Below, piece by piece: positions 25,697 to 32,923 of a stretch of 34,905 bases of DNA. Positions within the stretch are counted from its first letter, which is position 1; every line of letters starts with the position of its first letter. The translations under genes and the position numbers were made by a program. The stretch covers positions 1 to 34,905 of the forward strand of contig JAPORY010000010.1 of NCBI GenBank assembly GCA_026709985.1, in the 5' to 3' direction. The notes beneath the pieces are model-generated. The model searched no databases. It saw only the letters and a list, made by a program, of their open reading frames with translations, and was not told where the DNA came from. The DNA is from Aestuariivita sp. (GTDB taxonomy: Bacteria > Pseudomonadota > Alphaproteobacteria > Rhodobacterales > Rhodobacteraceae).

Positions 25697-26866
25697 GTGG
25701 TGACCCACAATCGCCTTGGCCAATACCTAAGAGGAAACGTCACTGGCGGGGAAAGCTATTATGCCTATATTCCCGCACCGTTGCCACCAGATCCGCCGCT
25801 CAATATGGGGCGTCTGTACCCGCTTCTTGATCAAGCCAATTCTGCGCTCGGACGCCTGGACGGCATGAGTATAATGCTACCTGATGCGGCCTTGTTCATT
25901 TATATGTATGTGCGCAAAGAGGCGGTTCTATCCTCTCAGATTGAAGGGATACAATCTTCCTTGTCGGACTTATTGCTCTTCGAGTCGGATGTAGCACCTG
26001 GTGCCTCCATCAATGATGTCACCGAAGTATCGTGCTATGTTGCGGCCCTGAACTACGGCATGGAACGGCTCAAAGAGCTACCCTTATCGCTTCGTCTGAT
26101 CAAGGAAATGCATGCGCATCTGATGAACAATGCGCGCGGCGGGAATAAGCAGCCGGGAGAATTTCGAGCTTCACAGAACTGGATTGGTGGCACGCGGCCT
26201 GAAAACGCACAGTTTGTGCCACCGCCACCGGACAAATTGATGGCGTGCCTCGACCAGTTTGAGAAATTCCTGCATGACGAAACCATTCAGCTGCCTGCGC
26301 TTGTAAAAGCGGCGCTGGCCCATCTGCAATTCGAGACGACCCATCCGTTTCTGGATGGTAATGGACGATTAGGCCGTCTTCTCATCACGATGATCCTCTG
26401 TGTCGAGGGTATTTTGCGCGATCCTGTCCTGTATCTCAGTCTTTATCTGAAAACGCATCGTAACCGCTACTATCACTTGTTGCAGTCGGTGCGCGAATCC
26501 GGAAACTGGGAAGACTGGATTGAATTCTTCCTGCGCGGGGTCATCGAAACATCATTGCAGGCTGCCGAAGCAGCCCAAGCGATTGTCCAGCTCTTCGCCC
26601 AAGATCGCATTGCTATTGAACAAAGCGGACGGTCAACAGCGTCTGCCTTGTCGATTCATACGTTTATGCAGCGCCGCCCGATCCTCACAACAAACATGAT
26701 TACCGAAGAGACGGGTATGTCGCTCCCGACGGCGCTTCGCAATCTGACTCTTCTTGAGAGTCTTGGCATCGTGCGTGAAATAACGGGCAAGGACCGAAAC
26801 AAGGTGTTCGCCTATCACGCCTATCTTGATATCCTCAACACCGGAACCAAGCCGCTGGCACGCTGA
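25697..26866 (+). CDS. Fic-family AMP-transferase with N-terminal inhibitory motif and C-terminal winged helix
   Basis: This 389-residue protein has the catalytic Fic loop HPFLDGNGRLGR (residues 216-227), a perfect HPFxDGNGRxGR. Residues 79-84, SSQIEG, match the class II inhibitory helix (S/T)xxxE(G/N), so the enzyme should be self-inhibited by Glu83. The C-terminal part (about 315-389) contains MITEETGMSLPTALRNLTLL, a winged-helix DNA-binding region common in long Fic proteins. It transfers AMP (or another nucleotide part) to a protein hydroxyl; the target is unknown. The start is one of two adjacent GTG codons (25697 or 25700), with AGGA just before. GC content is higher than in the glp genes, in line with a separate origin. 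Confidence 0.92.
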   Translation: MVTHNRLGQYLRGNVTGGESYYAYIPAPLPPDPPLNMGRLYPLLDQANSALGRLDGMSIMLPDAALFIYMYVRKEAVLSSQIEGIQSSLSDLLLFESDVAPGASINDVTEVSCYVAALNYGMERLKELPLSLRLIKEMHAHLMNNARGGNKQPGEFRASQNWIGGTRPENAQFVPPPPDKLMACLDQFEKFLHDETIQLPALVKAALAHLQFETTHPFLDGNGRLGRLLITMILCVEGILRDPVLYLSLYLKTHRNRYYHLLQSVRESGNWEDWIEFFLRGVIETSLQAAEAAQAIVQLFAQDRIAIEQSGRSTASALSIHTFMQRRPILTTNMITEETGMSLPTALRNLTLLESLGIVREITGKDRNKVFAYHAYLDILNTGTKPLAR

Positions 26867-27132
26867 TTATATCGAACCTTCTGAATTACCCCAATAAAGT
26901 TCTTTGCAAATTATCGACTTTGGTGGTCAGCGCAGCAGCGCGAAAAATGCTTCATTCCGATTGATGCGCCGGGCACTGAATGTCAGCTTGAACGAAAATA
27001 GCCCCTAAGGTAAAGCCGTCGAATACGTCAAACAAAATGTTAGAGAAGGGGAGAAATCGTTACGGTCGAACTTACAAAGTAGGGGCGGCGGAATCTGACT
27101 CATCTATAGTCTCAGGCAGTTACCAGCCCAAT

Positions 27133-27234
27133 TCAACGGGAGCTTTCCCCCGACCAGTGCCAGCGCTTGAGCGTGCAGTGGCTGGTGTTCCAGTGAGCGG
27201 CGAACTCAATCTGGTTTAAATGTCTAACCGTCAT
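27133..27234 (-). pseudogene. Excisionase/AlpA-like helix-turn-helix protein, N-terminal relic
   Basis: From the ATG at 27234, preceded by GGAGAAG, the frame reads MTVRHLNQIEFAAHWNTSHC followed by TLKRWHWSGESSR and a TGA. Small MerR-like DNA-binding proteins of mobile elements read LNQxELAxRWxISxRTLERWRWxGEGP followed by a GGRVxYR wing; here the wing is lost. It is a remnant of an excisionase-type gene. The flanking stretch from 26867 to 27132 and the 175 bases up to 27409 hold nothing else I can support. Confidence 0.55.
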
Positions 27235-27409
27235 CTTCTTCTCCTTTGGTCTTGGTCGAAAACCTGCGGGGAGGATGGCAATCGGGCGGGTAGGAAACGA
27301 GGAGGAGAGAGGGTAGGAATCGGACTTTTGAGCACCAGAAACGAAAAAAGCCGCCCCATAGTGACGACATTCATGCAGTGATGCTGATCACCGAAGTGCT
27401 ACGACCCCA

Positions 27410-28102
27410 TCAGATGCAGGCTTCTTCGAACTCGATCTCTGGCTCGGGCGATCCCATCCAGGTGAAACGATAGCGCGCACTCTTGCGAACGTTGCCAACG
27501 AGCGCGGGGCGGAAGCATGCGAGACAGACCCCATCTTTGTGGCGCACGCTGGGATAGATGATCCCGGACGCCCCCTCTCCGAGAAGAGTCTCCGCGAGCA
27601 TCTGGGATTCGACATAGCTGTTCGGATCAAGGCACTTCTTGTGGGTCGCATCTCCCCGAATGTCGTGGTACTCCCCGCCGAAATCCGCGAGATAGTCATC
27701 GCAGGTGATGCTTTCCTCCATCCAGTCGATTTCAGGAAGTTCAACCGACTTGTCCCAGGCGACCTCAGCTTGCGATGTTTCGAGCCCAAACCCGGCATGC
27801 CAGGCCCCATGATCCGGGCCATTGAATCGATTGCCAAGCGGGTGAGCATGTGAAAAGGCCGCGTTGATGATACGGTAGTAGAGAACGCCAAACACCAGCT
27901 CATTAACGCCGATACCCGGTAGTCGATCATTTTCGGCCAGCAGTCGGTCATTGGTCGCGTGGTCGAGATCGAAAATGCCACGAAGGTGGTCATCATCGTC
28001 GGCGATCCGGACCAGAACGCTTTCCCCGCCGTCACCATACTTTGAGGGAATGAGCCAGCGCGTATCGAGCTGCCGGATGCGTGCTACCGCGGGACTACTC
28101 AA
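27410..28102 (-). CDS. RES-domain toxin (NAD+-consuming type) of a Xre/MbcA-RES toxin-antitoxin pair
   Basis: This 230-residue protein matches the RES family. Landmarks include NRFNGPDHGAWHAGFGLETSQAEVAW (the R-x-N-x-x-G and the downstream Ser/Glu motif, given here by key residues Arg, Asn, Gly and Glu) and ASGIIYPSVRHKDGVCLACFRP near the C-terminus, where the conserved Ser-x-x-Tyr-x-Ser element lies. Characterised RES toxins degrade or phosphorolyse NAD+ and arrest growth. The start overlaps the antitoxin stop by four bases (ATGA), the usual order antitoxin then toxin. It appears full length. Because the antitoxin gene is frameshifted, whether active toxin is made and controlled is an open question. 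Confidence 0.85.
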   Translation of the reverse strand: MSSPAVARIRQLDTRWLIPSKYGDGGESVLVRIADDDDHLRGIFDLDHATNDRLLAENDRLPGIGVNELVFGVLYYRIINAAFSHAHPLGNRFNGPDHGAWHAGFGLETSQAEVAWDKSVELPEIDWMEESITCDDYLADFGGEYHDIRGDATHKKCLDPNSYVESQMLAETLLGEGASGIIYPSVRHKDGVCLACFRPALVGNVRKSARYRFTWMGSPEPEIEFEEACI

Positions 28103-28537
28103 TGACCGCCCCGCCGCGCATCCAGAAGTCTGCGTACCGTCGCGAATGCCGGCAAACCGCCCTGCATGAGATACTTATGCGGCGCCATCCCGCCAAAGAT
28201 CCTGTTCTTGTTTGGCAGTTGCATCCAGCGGTTTGCCAACTCCTCGCTGTAGAGAATGTTCAGCGCCTTGAAAATTCCGATGAGATAGGCTATCCGGCGA
28301 AGCTTGTTCTCGTCGAGTGCTTGATCGCCCCCCTTCTTCAGAGCGTAATAGGTGCCGTTCGACATTCCCCCGAGCAGCCGCCGAGAATCGTCGTCACGAA
28401 CTTTCCAGTGCGCCATAATATTGAAGAAGGCGCGCACAGCATCCGAACTGAGCCGTTCCCGCTCCGTCCCGATCGGACAGATTGATCAGGGGCACGACCT
28501 CATAGCGGCTGGCTGGATAGGTTTGAGTAACCGGCAT
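28099..28537 (-). pseudogene. Xre/MbcA/ParS-type antitoxin with a one-base frameshift
   Basis: The natural start is ATG at 28537, five bases after GGAGG, giving MPVTQTYPASRYEVVPLINL then SDRD. The family sequence then continues in the next frame as TERERLSSDAVRAFFNIMAH, WKVRDDDSRRLLGGMSNGTY and IGIFKALNILYSEELANRWM to the stop at 28099. The span of 439 bases is 3n+1, so one extra base lies near 28465-28478. The second frame alone could be read from a GTG at 28437, giving 112 residues with the toxin-binding region but without the N-terminal part. The helix-turn-helix and the C-terminal DUF2384 region are intact. It may be a true mutation or a sequencing error. Confidence 0.8.
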
Positions 28538-28542
28538 AGCGT

Positions 28543-28558
28543 CCTCCATTAATGGAGG
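28543..28558. promoter_or_regulatory. Perfect 16-bp palindrome at the antitoxin ribosome binding site
   Basis: CCTCCATTAATGGAGG is a perfect palindrome whose minus-strand 3' arm is also the antitoxin ribosome binding site, five bases before ATG 28537. A further half-site ATGGAG occurs at 28575-28580. It is a likely binding site for the antitoxin (autoregulation). Confidence 0.6.
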
Positions 28559-28929
28559 TAATGTAAATCCAAATATGGAGAATTGCAAACCTGCCGCTAC
28601 GGTTTGAAAGAGCCTTTAGAATCAGAAAGCTAGTGCCCAGATTAGGGGGTAGATGCCCGCAGAGCAAAAACTAGCAGCGGCCAAGTTGCTCCTCAATGAA
28701 GTCACACCAATTACTACGCTTTGAGAACGCCTTGGCGAGCGTCTTGACGCTGTCACTATACCGGCGATCTCCAGCACCTCCGCAGTCAACCGCTCGGGCT
28801 GACGGGATTACCACGCCTCGAACTGCTGGCAAATGACGGCCCGCTGCTTTGAACCAGAGAACGAATAGCGTTTGCCGCCATGGTGATCGGAGCGTTGCCC
28901 GCTCGCGATCCCGATGCGATCCTCGCGGC
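28559..28929. other. Gene-free stretch upstream of the toxin-antitoxin pair
   Basis: The antitoxin promoter is expected at the left end. No convincing reading frame, RNA or repeat is visible in the remainder. Confidence 0.4.
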
Positions 28930-29361
28930 CTAAAGCTCAAGATCGGCCGTGAGACCAATTTGGTCGGCGACATCTCGGACGGCGATAAGCGAATGCAGTT
29001 GGAAGACATCCTCTGGAATACGGTCCAACGGCGTCAGACTGAGAAGGATCTGGAGCCCGACGGCCGATCGTTCCCGAACGGCGTCGCCGAACCGCTTCGA
29101 GACGGCCGGATTGCCAAGTCGTCGGTCGATCCAAAACGACACGCGTTTGCCGTAGCCCGGCAGTTGTACCTCCCCGACCTCTGAAAAGAGATCGGGCATG
29201 AGGATGGAACGGTGAGCCCGCTGCTGCAGATCCAAATTCTCCAATAGACGATCGAATAATCTATCGAAGTCGACGCCAAACAGCGCAATCTGGTCACTCG
29301 GACGGCCACCCAGCCGGCCGTTGGGCCGAAATGGCCATAGCTGCGATGCTTGAGCGAACAT
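28930..29361 (-). CDS. Unrecognised protein, possible remnant
   Basis: This 143-residue frame contains FGVDFDRLFDRLLENLDLQQ, GKRVSFWIDRRLGNPAVSKR and LDRIPEDVFQLHSLIAVRDV. Composition is that of a soluble protein, rich in Leu, Arg and Asp, with no membrane segment. I do not recognise the family. There is no Shine-Dalgarno before the ATG at 29361, so the real start may lie elsewhere or be lost. It follows another broken gene by 20 bases in the same direction, suggesting a leftward run of genes after the DUF2188 relic. Overlapping frames on the plus strand are less protein-like. Confidence 0.35.
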   Translation of the reverse strand: MFAQASQLWPFRPNGRLGGRPSDQIALFGVDFDRLFDRLLENLDLQQRAHRSILMPDLFSEVGEVQLPGYGKRVSFWIDRRLGNPAVSKRFGDAVRERSAVGLQILLSLTPLDRIPEDVFQLHSLIAVRDVADQIGLTADLEL

Positions 29362-29381
29362 ATTAAGTTGACGGATTCGTC

Positions 29382-29849
29382 TTAATGGGCCGTGAGCGAT
29401 ACGGCCGCCCGCTGACGATCGGTCGGTTGAAGCAGATCTTTGGCCTTTAACGCCGAGGCCAGCGTTACGTAGGCTTGATCAAGGACCGCAGCAGAGACGG
29501 CCGCGTCCAGCGTCTCGACCGCCAACAACAAGAAACCGACCGCATGGCGATCTAGAGGCAGTGTGCTGTATGTCACCCCGCAGGATACCCCAGCGCCGCA
29601 GATACTTCTCGCCGATCAGCTGCTCTTCCTCGGTCTGATCCTTGAGATTCCAGCCATGGGGCATCGTAATCGTCAGTGGCAGGATCCTGCCCCGTCTGGT
29701 TTCGCTTTTGGGATGAAACTTGACGGTGAGCTTCGTCTGCGTCGCAATCCATCCGCCGGCGACCGCACCTCGATTCCAGTGTGGTCGAAGTAGGCCTGCA
29801 GCGACGAAGCAGGCATTTTGCGGATGAAACTCGTCTCTAAGGCCATCAT
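29382..29849 (-). pseudogene. Unrecognised gene broken by two compensating frameshifts
   Basis: A good ribosome binding site (AAGGAGA) precedes ATG 29849. The frame reads MMALETSFIRKMPASSLQAY then FDHTGIE, then appears to jump to the next frame with VAGGWIATQTKLTVKFHPKS, ETRRGRILPLTITMPHGWNL and EKYLRRWGILRG, and back to the first frame with VTYSTLPLDRHAVGFLLLAV and ASALKAKDLLQPTDRQRAAV to a stop at 29382. Joined together this gives a smooth protein of about 155 residues. The family is unknown to me. The two shifts suggest decay in an unselected region or sequence errors. Confidence 0.4.
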
Positions 29850-29867
29850 ATTCAGTTCTCCTTAACC

Positions 29868-30101
29868 CTAGATGTCGCACGGGTCGTTGCCGTGCGAATC
29901 GGACGGGCTGATCCGACCATCCAAGTTGTAGATCTTGAACTCCGTGCCAGTTTTGCGGCTGATCTTCCATCCCTCGTCGACCGCCTCCCGCTTGGTGTCG
30001 AAGTGAGCACTGCTGCAATCAGTGGTGCCACGGCGGACATCCTAACCACCATCAGGATTGGGAACGACATGATGGGTACCGGACCCTTTGCGCTGCGCCA
30101 T
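29868..30101 (-). pseudogene. DUF2188-family small protein with an in-frame TAG
   Basis: From ATG 30101 the frame reads MAQRKGSGTHHVVPNPDGG, TAG at codon 20 (30044-30042), then DVRRGTTDCSSAHFDTKREA, VDEGWKISRKTGTEFKIYNL and DGRISPSDSHGNDPCDI. This is the DUF2188 pattern (HVVPxPDGGWxVxR...GTExxIHxxDGRI..DSHGNDP). The stop stands exactly where the family has Trp, so TGG has become TAG. The rest is undamaged, which suggests a recent mutation. Members are small cytosolic proteins of unknown function. It is divergent from the XRE-RecQ-DprA operon. Confidence 0.8.
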
Positions 30102-30181
30102 ATAGGCCTCCTATATCGTGTTTGCGCTAACCAAGGTTCGTTATCACGACCTTCTGCGCAAGATAGGGATTGCACATATGG

Positions 30182-30224
30182 CGTATCAAAGACTAGATGT
30201 ATTGTAAAAGCGAACTTTGATACG
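30182..30224 (+). promoter_or_regulatory. Long inverted repeat before the XRE-RecQ-DprA operon
   Basis: CGTATCAAAG (30182-30191) and CTTTGATACG (30215-30224) are perfect inverted copies with 23 bases between. The right arm ends 13 bases before the XRE start and just before its GGAGG site. This is a strong candidate operator for the XRE regulator. The 81 bases up to the DUF2188 start may also hold its promoter. Confidence 0.6.
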
Positions 30225-30237
30225 TGGAGGAAAACCA

Positions 30238-30648
30238 GTGCCAGTACGCTTGGGCAAGCGATAACAGCGACGGAAACGCGGCTTAACTCTGGAGGAGCTT
30301 GCGGAGCGAGTGGGCTCCAACAAGAGCTACCTGTGGGAGATCGAAAACAAGGACGTCGCCCACCCCTCGACAGAAGAGCTGGCGCTCATCGCCGCCTGCC
30401 AGAGGTGGATCGACTTCACGGACAGGCGTGCGGTTATGATCATCGTGCGCGACGGCTATGTGAAGTGGGAACGTGCGAGAAAATCTGCCCTCAGGAGCGG
30501 GATCTTCGTTCAGTCGGGGATGCCAATCACTGACGACGCACTAAAGCCATTTGCCTTGACAAGAGAGGTTTCGTGTCGGATAGGCCACTTTCACGGTCGG
30601 CAGGCGTCTGGCGCTTCGGCCACGGATCCGAGCCGATGCGAGAGTTAG
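30238..30648 (+). pseudogene. XRE-family regulator with early in-frame stop
   Basis: GTG 30238 has a strong TGGAGG site seven bases upstream. The frame reads VPVRLGKR, TAA at codon 9 (30262-30264), then QRRKRGLTLEELAERVGSNK, SYLWEIENKDVAHPSTEELA and LIAACQ, a clear XRE helix-turn-helix with the recognition helix NKSYLWEIE. The same frame runs on as VMIIVRDGYVKWERARKSAL and DDALKPFALTREVSCRIGHF to 30648; this second part is not a known partner domain and may be a second small gene or the N-terminal part of the next one. Translation from an internal GTG (30310) would lack the first helices. It heads the operon and is likely its former regulator. Confidence 0.6.
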
Positions 30649-30830
30649 CAATGGTGTCCGAATTCCTTGATATGTCCCTGATAATTCTTCAATTCGAGGG
30701 CTCTGTCGACCTCGCCGAAGTCGAATACGAAGGCACGTGCGACCAGTGCACCAAACAAGTCGGACGAAGGAAAGCGGCAGTGACAGCAGTCATCCAACGA
30801 TACAAAAGGAGGGTGAGCAAGCATGACTAA
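30573..30830 (+). CDS. Small protein with a CxxC pair, coupled to the RecQ-like gene
   Basis: This is an 85-residue frame from GTG 30573; ATG codons at 30636 or 30651 are alternatives. The C-terminal half reads FEGSVDLAEVEYEGTCDQCT then KQVGRRKAAVTAVIQRYKRR, with a Cys-x-x-Cys pair followed by a basic tail, suggesting half of a metal site or a redox pair plus nucleic-acid contact. The stop overlaps the ATG of the helicase gene by eight bases and the helicase AGGAGG site lies within it, so translation is coupled. The part before about residue 27 looks less protein-like and may be read out of frame from a longer ancestor shared with the preceding frame. No family recognised. Confidence 0.45.
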   Translation: MSDRPLSRSAGVWRFGHGSEPMRELAMVSEFLDMSLIILQFEGSVDLAEVEYEGTCDQCTKQVGRRKAAVTAVIQRYKRRVSKHD

Positions 30831-32922
30831 TCGATCGGATGCGCTTGGGCTTCTTAGAGTAGCCATGGATGACGAAGCTGTCGACTTTCGGGAAGGCCAG
30901 TGGGAAGCCATTGACGCCTTGGTAAACAGACGGGAACGCCTACTTGTCGTGCAGCGAACCGGATGGGGCAAGAGTTCCGTCTACTTTATCGCCACCCGTA
31001 TTCTCCGAGATGGCGGGCGCGGTCCGACCCTTATCGTTTCACCGCTCCTTGCGCTGATGCGAAACCAGGTTGAGGCCGCCGATCGGCTGGGGATCCGCGC
31101 ACTGACGATAAATTCGACCAATCGAGAAATCTGGCCAGAACAGCAACGTGCCATACGCGATGATGTGGCAGACGCTCTTCTGATTTCGCCCGAGCGGTTG
31201 GCAAACGACGACTTCGTCGAAAACGTGTTGTTGCCGATCGCCAAACGAGTTGGCCTGCTAGTGGTCGACGAGGCGCATTGCATTTCGGATTGGGGCCATG
31301 ATTTCCGTCCTGACTACAGGCGCCTCGTAAACGTCTTGCAGCGAATACCTGAAAACGTGCCAATCCTCGGCACGACAGCGACAGCGAACAATCGCGTGGT
31401 AGCGGATGTTCAAGCTCAGCTTGGCGATATTGGTATCCAACGTGGTACCTTGATGCGCCAAACCCTCGCCCTGCAGACCTTGCGCTTGCCGTCGCAGGCA
31501 GCGCGATTGGCATGGCTAGCAGAACACGTCGGCTCCCTCCCTAGGACTGGGATCATCTACACGCTCACCAAGCGTGACGCGGACCAGGTTGCACACTGGC
31601 TCCAAGAACACGGCGTCTCGGCCCGCGCATACTATAGCGGCGTGACTAGCAATGATTTCAAAGACTCCGATGCTTATCGTCAGCACCTCGAAGGGCAACT
31701 GCTCAAAAATGAAATAAAAGCACTGGTCGCAACGACAGCCCTAGGCATGGGATACGACAAACCCGATCTAGGTTTCGTTGTCCATTACCAGGCACCGAGC
31801 TCTATTGTAGCGTATTACCAGCAAGTCGGTCGCGCTGGTCGCGGCATTGAGTACGCCGCCGGCATTCTGATGTCCGGGGATGAGGACGGCAACATCCACG
31901 AGTACTTTCGAAGAAGCGCTTTTCCGAAAGAGCAATGGGTGATTGCGATACTCGAAGCTCTGGAAGAGAGCGATGGCTTAAGTGTTCCCCAACTTGAGGA
32001 GGAAGTTAACCTGAGGCGTGGTCAAATTGAGCAAGTGCTCAAATTCTTGTCTGTTGAACTCCCCGCACCTACCATCAAATCGGGCTCTAGATGGCAACGC
32101 ACGCCTGTGTCGTACCGAATGGATCACGAACGTGTCCGGCGACTGACTGAAAAACGCCAAACCGAATGGGAGGAGGTCCATGACTATATCGACGAAGAGG
32201 GATGCCTGATGGAATTCCTCGCCGAGGCTCTTGATGACGTCGACCCCCGACCTTGTGGAAAGTGTGCTTCCTGCCTTGGCAGGCCAATCGTAGAGCCATC
32301 CTTCACACTTGCAACAGCGATAACCGCAGCTCGATTTCTTCGCCATTCAGAACTCCCACTTGAATGCAAGAAGCAGGTCGCAAGAGATGCCTTCGCCGAG
32401 TATGATTTTCGCGGGAATATGCCTGATGAACTCCGCGCTGAAACAGGGCGAATTCTTTCTCGCTGGGGCGATGCCGGCTGGGGACAGTTAGTCACCGACG
32501 ACAAGCTTGCAGGACGCTTTCGCGATGAACTCGTTGATGCCGTCATGGAAATGTTGAACGACCGGTGGCAACCAACACCGCCACCAGAATGGGTAACGTG
32601 CGTCCCTTCCAGAAACCAACCGGACCTCGTTCCTAACTTCGCCAGACGGTTGGCAGACGCATTAGGATTACCGTTCGAACCGATTGTAGCAAAGATGAAG
32701 GACAATGATCCGCAGAAAGCGCAGCAGAACAGATTCCATCAGTGCAGAAACCTTGATGGCGTATTCGCAATCGAAGGCCCTATTCCCGAGGGATCGGTTC
32801 TTTTGGTCGACGACGTCGTCGACTCTAGTTGGACACTGACCGTTATAGCTGCGCTGCTTCGGCAATCTGGCTGTGGCCCGGTTTGGCCTTTGGCTCTAAC
32901 AACCTCAAGCATGGGGGCGTGA
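30823..32922 (+). CDS. RecQ-family DNA helicase fused to a C-terminal phosphoribosyltransferase domain
   Basis: This is a 699-residue protein. The helicase core has Walker A RTGWGKSS (45-52), motif II DEAHCISDWGHDFRPDYR (149-166), motif III GTTATAN (183-189) and motif VI YYQQVGRAGRG, all RecQ-like. A four-Cys-type segment PCGKCASC follows near residue 475. The last 110 residues contain VLLVDDVVDSSWTLT (about 659-673), the PRPP-binding loop of a type I phosphoribosyltransferase, similar to ComF-like domains, and the protein ends ALTTSSMGA. The HRDC domain of housekeeping RecQ is missing. Strong AGGAGG site eight bases before the ATG. It lies two bases from the DprA-like gene. I infer a DNA-end or ssDNA-processing enzyme for element defence or maintenance. 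Confidence 0.9.
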   Translation: MTNRSDALGLLRVAMDDEAVDFREGQWEAIDALVNRRERLLVVQRTGWGKSSVYFIATRILRDGGRGPTLIVSPLLALMRNQVEAADRLGIRALTINSTNREIWPEQQRAIRDDVADALLISPERLANDDFVENVLLPIAKRVGLLVVDEAHCISDWGHDFRPDYRRLVNVLQRIPENVPILGTTATANNRVVADVQAQLGDIGIQRGTLMRQTLALQTLRLPSQAARLAWLAEHVGSLPRTGIIYTLTKRDADQVAHWLQEHGVSARAYYSGVTSNDFKDSDAYRQHLEGQLLKNEIKALVATTALGMGYDKPDLGFVVHYQAPSSIVAYYQQVGRAGRGIEYAAGILMSGDEDGNIHEYFRRSAFPKEQWVIAILEALEESDGLSVPQLEEEVNLRRGQIEQVLKFLSVELPAPTIKSGSRWQRTPVSYRMDHERVRRLTEKRQTEWEEVHDYIDEEGCLMEFLAEALDDVDPRPCGKCASCLGRPIVEPSFTLATAITAARFLRHSELPLECKKQVARDAFAEYDFRGNMPDELRAETGRILSRWGDAGWGQLVTDDKLAGRFRDELVDAVMEMLNDRWQPTPPPEWVTCVPSRNQPDLVPNFARRLADALGLPFEPIVAKMKDNDPQKAQQNRFHQCRNLDGVFAIEGPIPEGSVLLVDDVVDSSWTLTVIAALLRQSGCGPVWPLALTTSSMGA

Positions 32923-32923
32923 A

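Noticed and set aside
27388-28038. A 216-residue minus-strand frame overlapping the RES toxin
   Set aside because: It lies in another frame of the same strand, is rich in Arg and Ser as shadow frames are, and lacks domains, while the overlapping frame carries RES motifs and is coupled to the antitoxin.
28849-29184. A 112-residue plus-strand frame
   Set aside because: The opposite strand holds a longer frame with more protein-like composition and matching gene direction; neither is certain, but the plus-strand one has no start signal or motif.
12867-30044. TAG recoding (as Trp or another residue) suggested by several genes with a lone in-frame TAG
   Set aside because: Intact genes in the same window (glpR, glpV, glpS and the DUF2160 gene) end in TAG at the expected family length, so TAG is a normal stop here. 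Decay of unselected genes is the simpler reading.
29892-30533. A 213-residue plus-strand frame across the DUF2188 and XRE region
   Set aside because: It runs antisense through the DUF2188 relic and then in the wrong frame through the XRE helix-turn-helix; no family resemblance.
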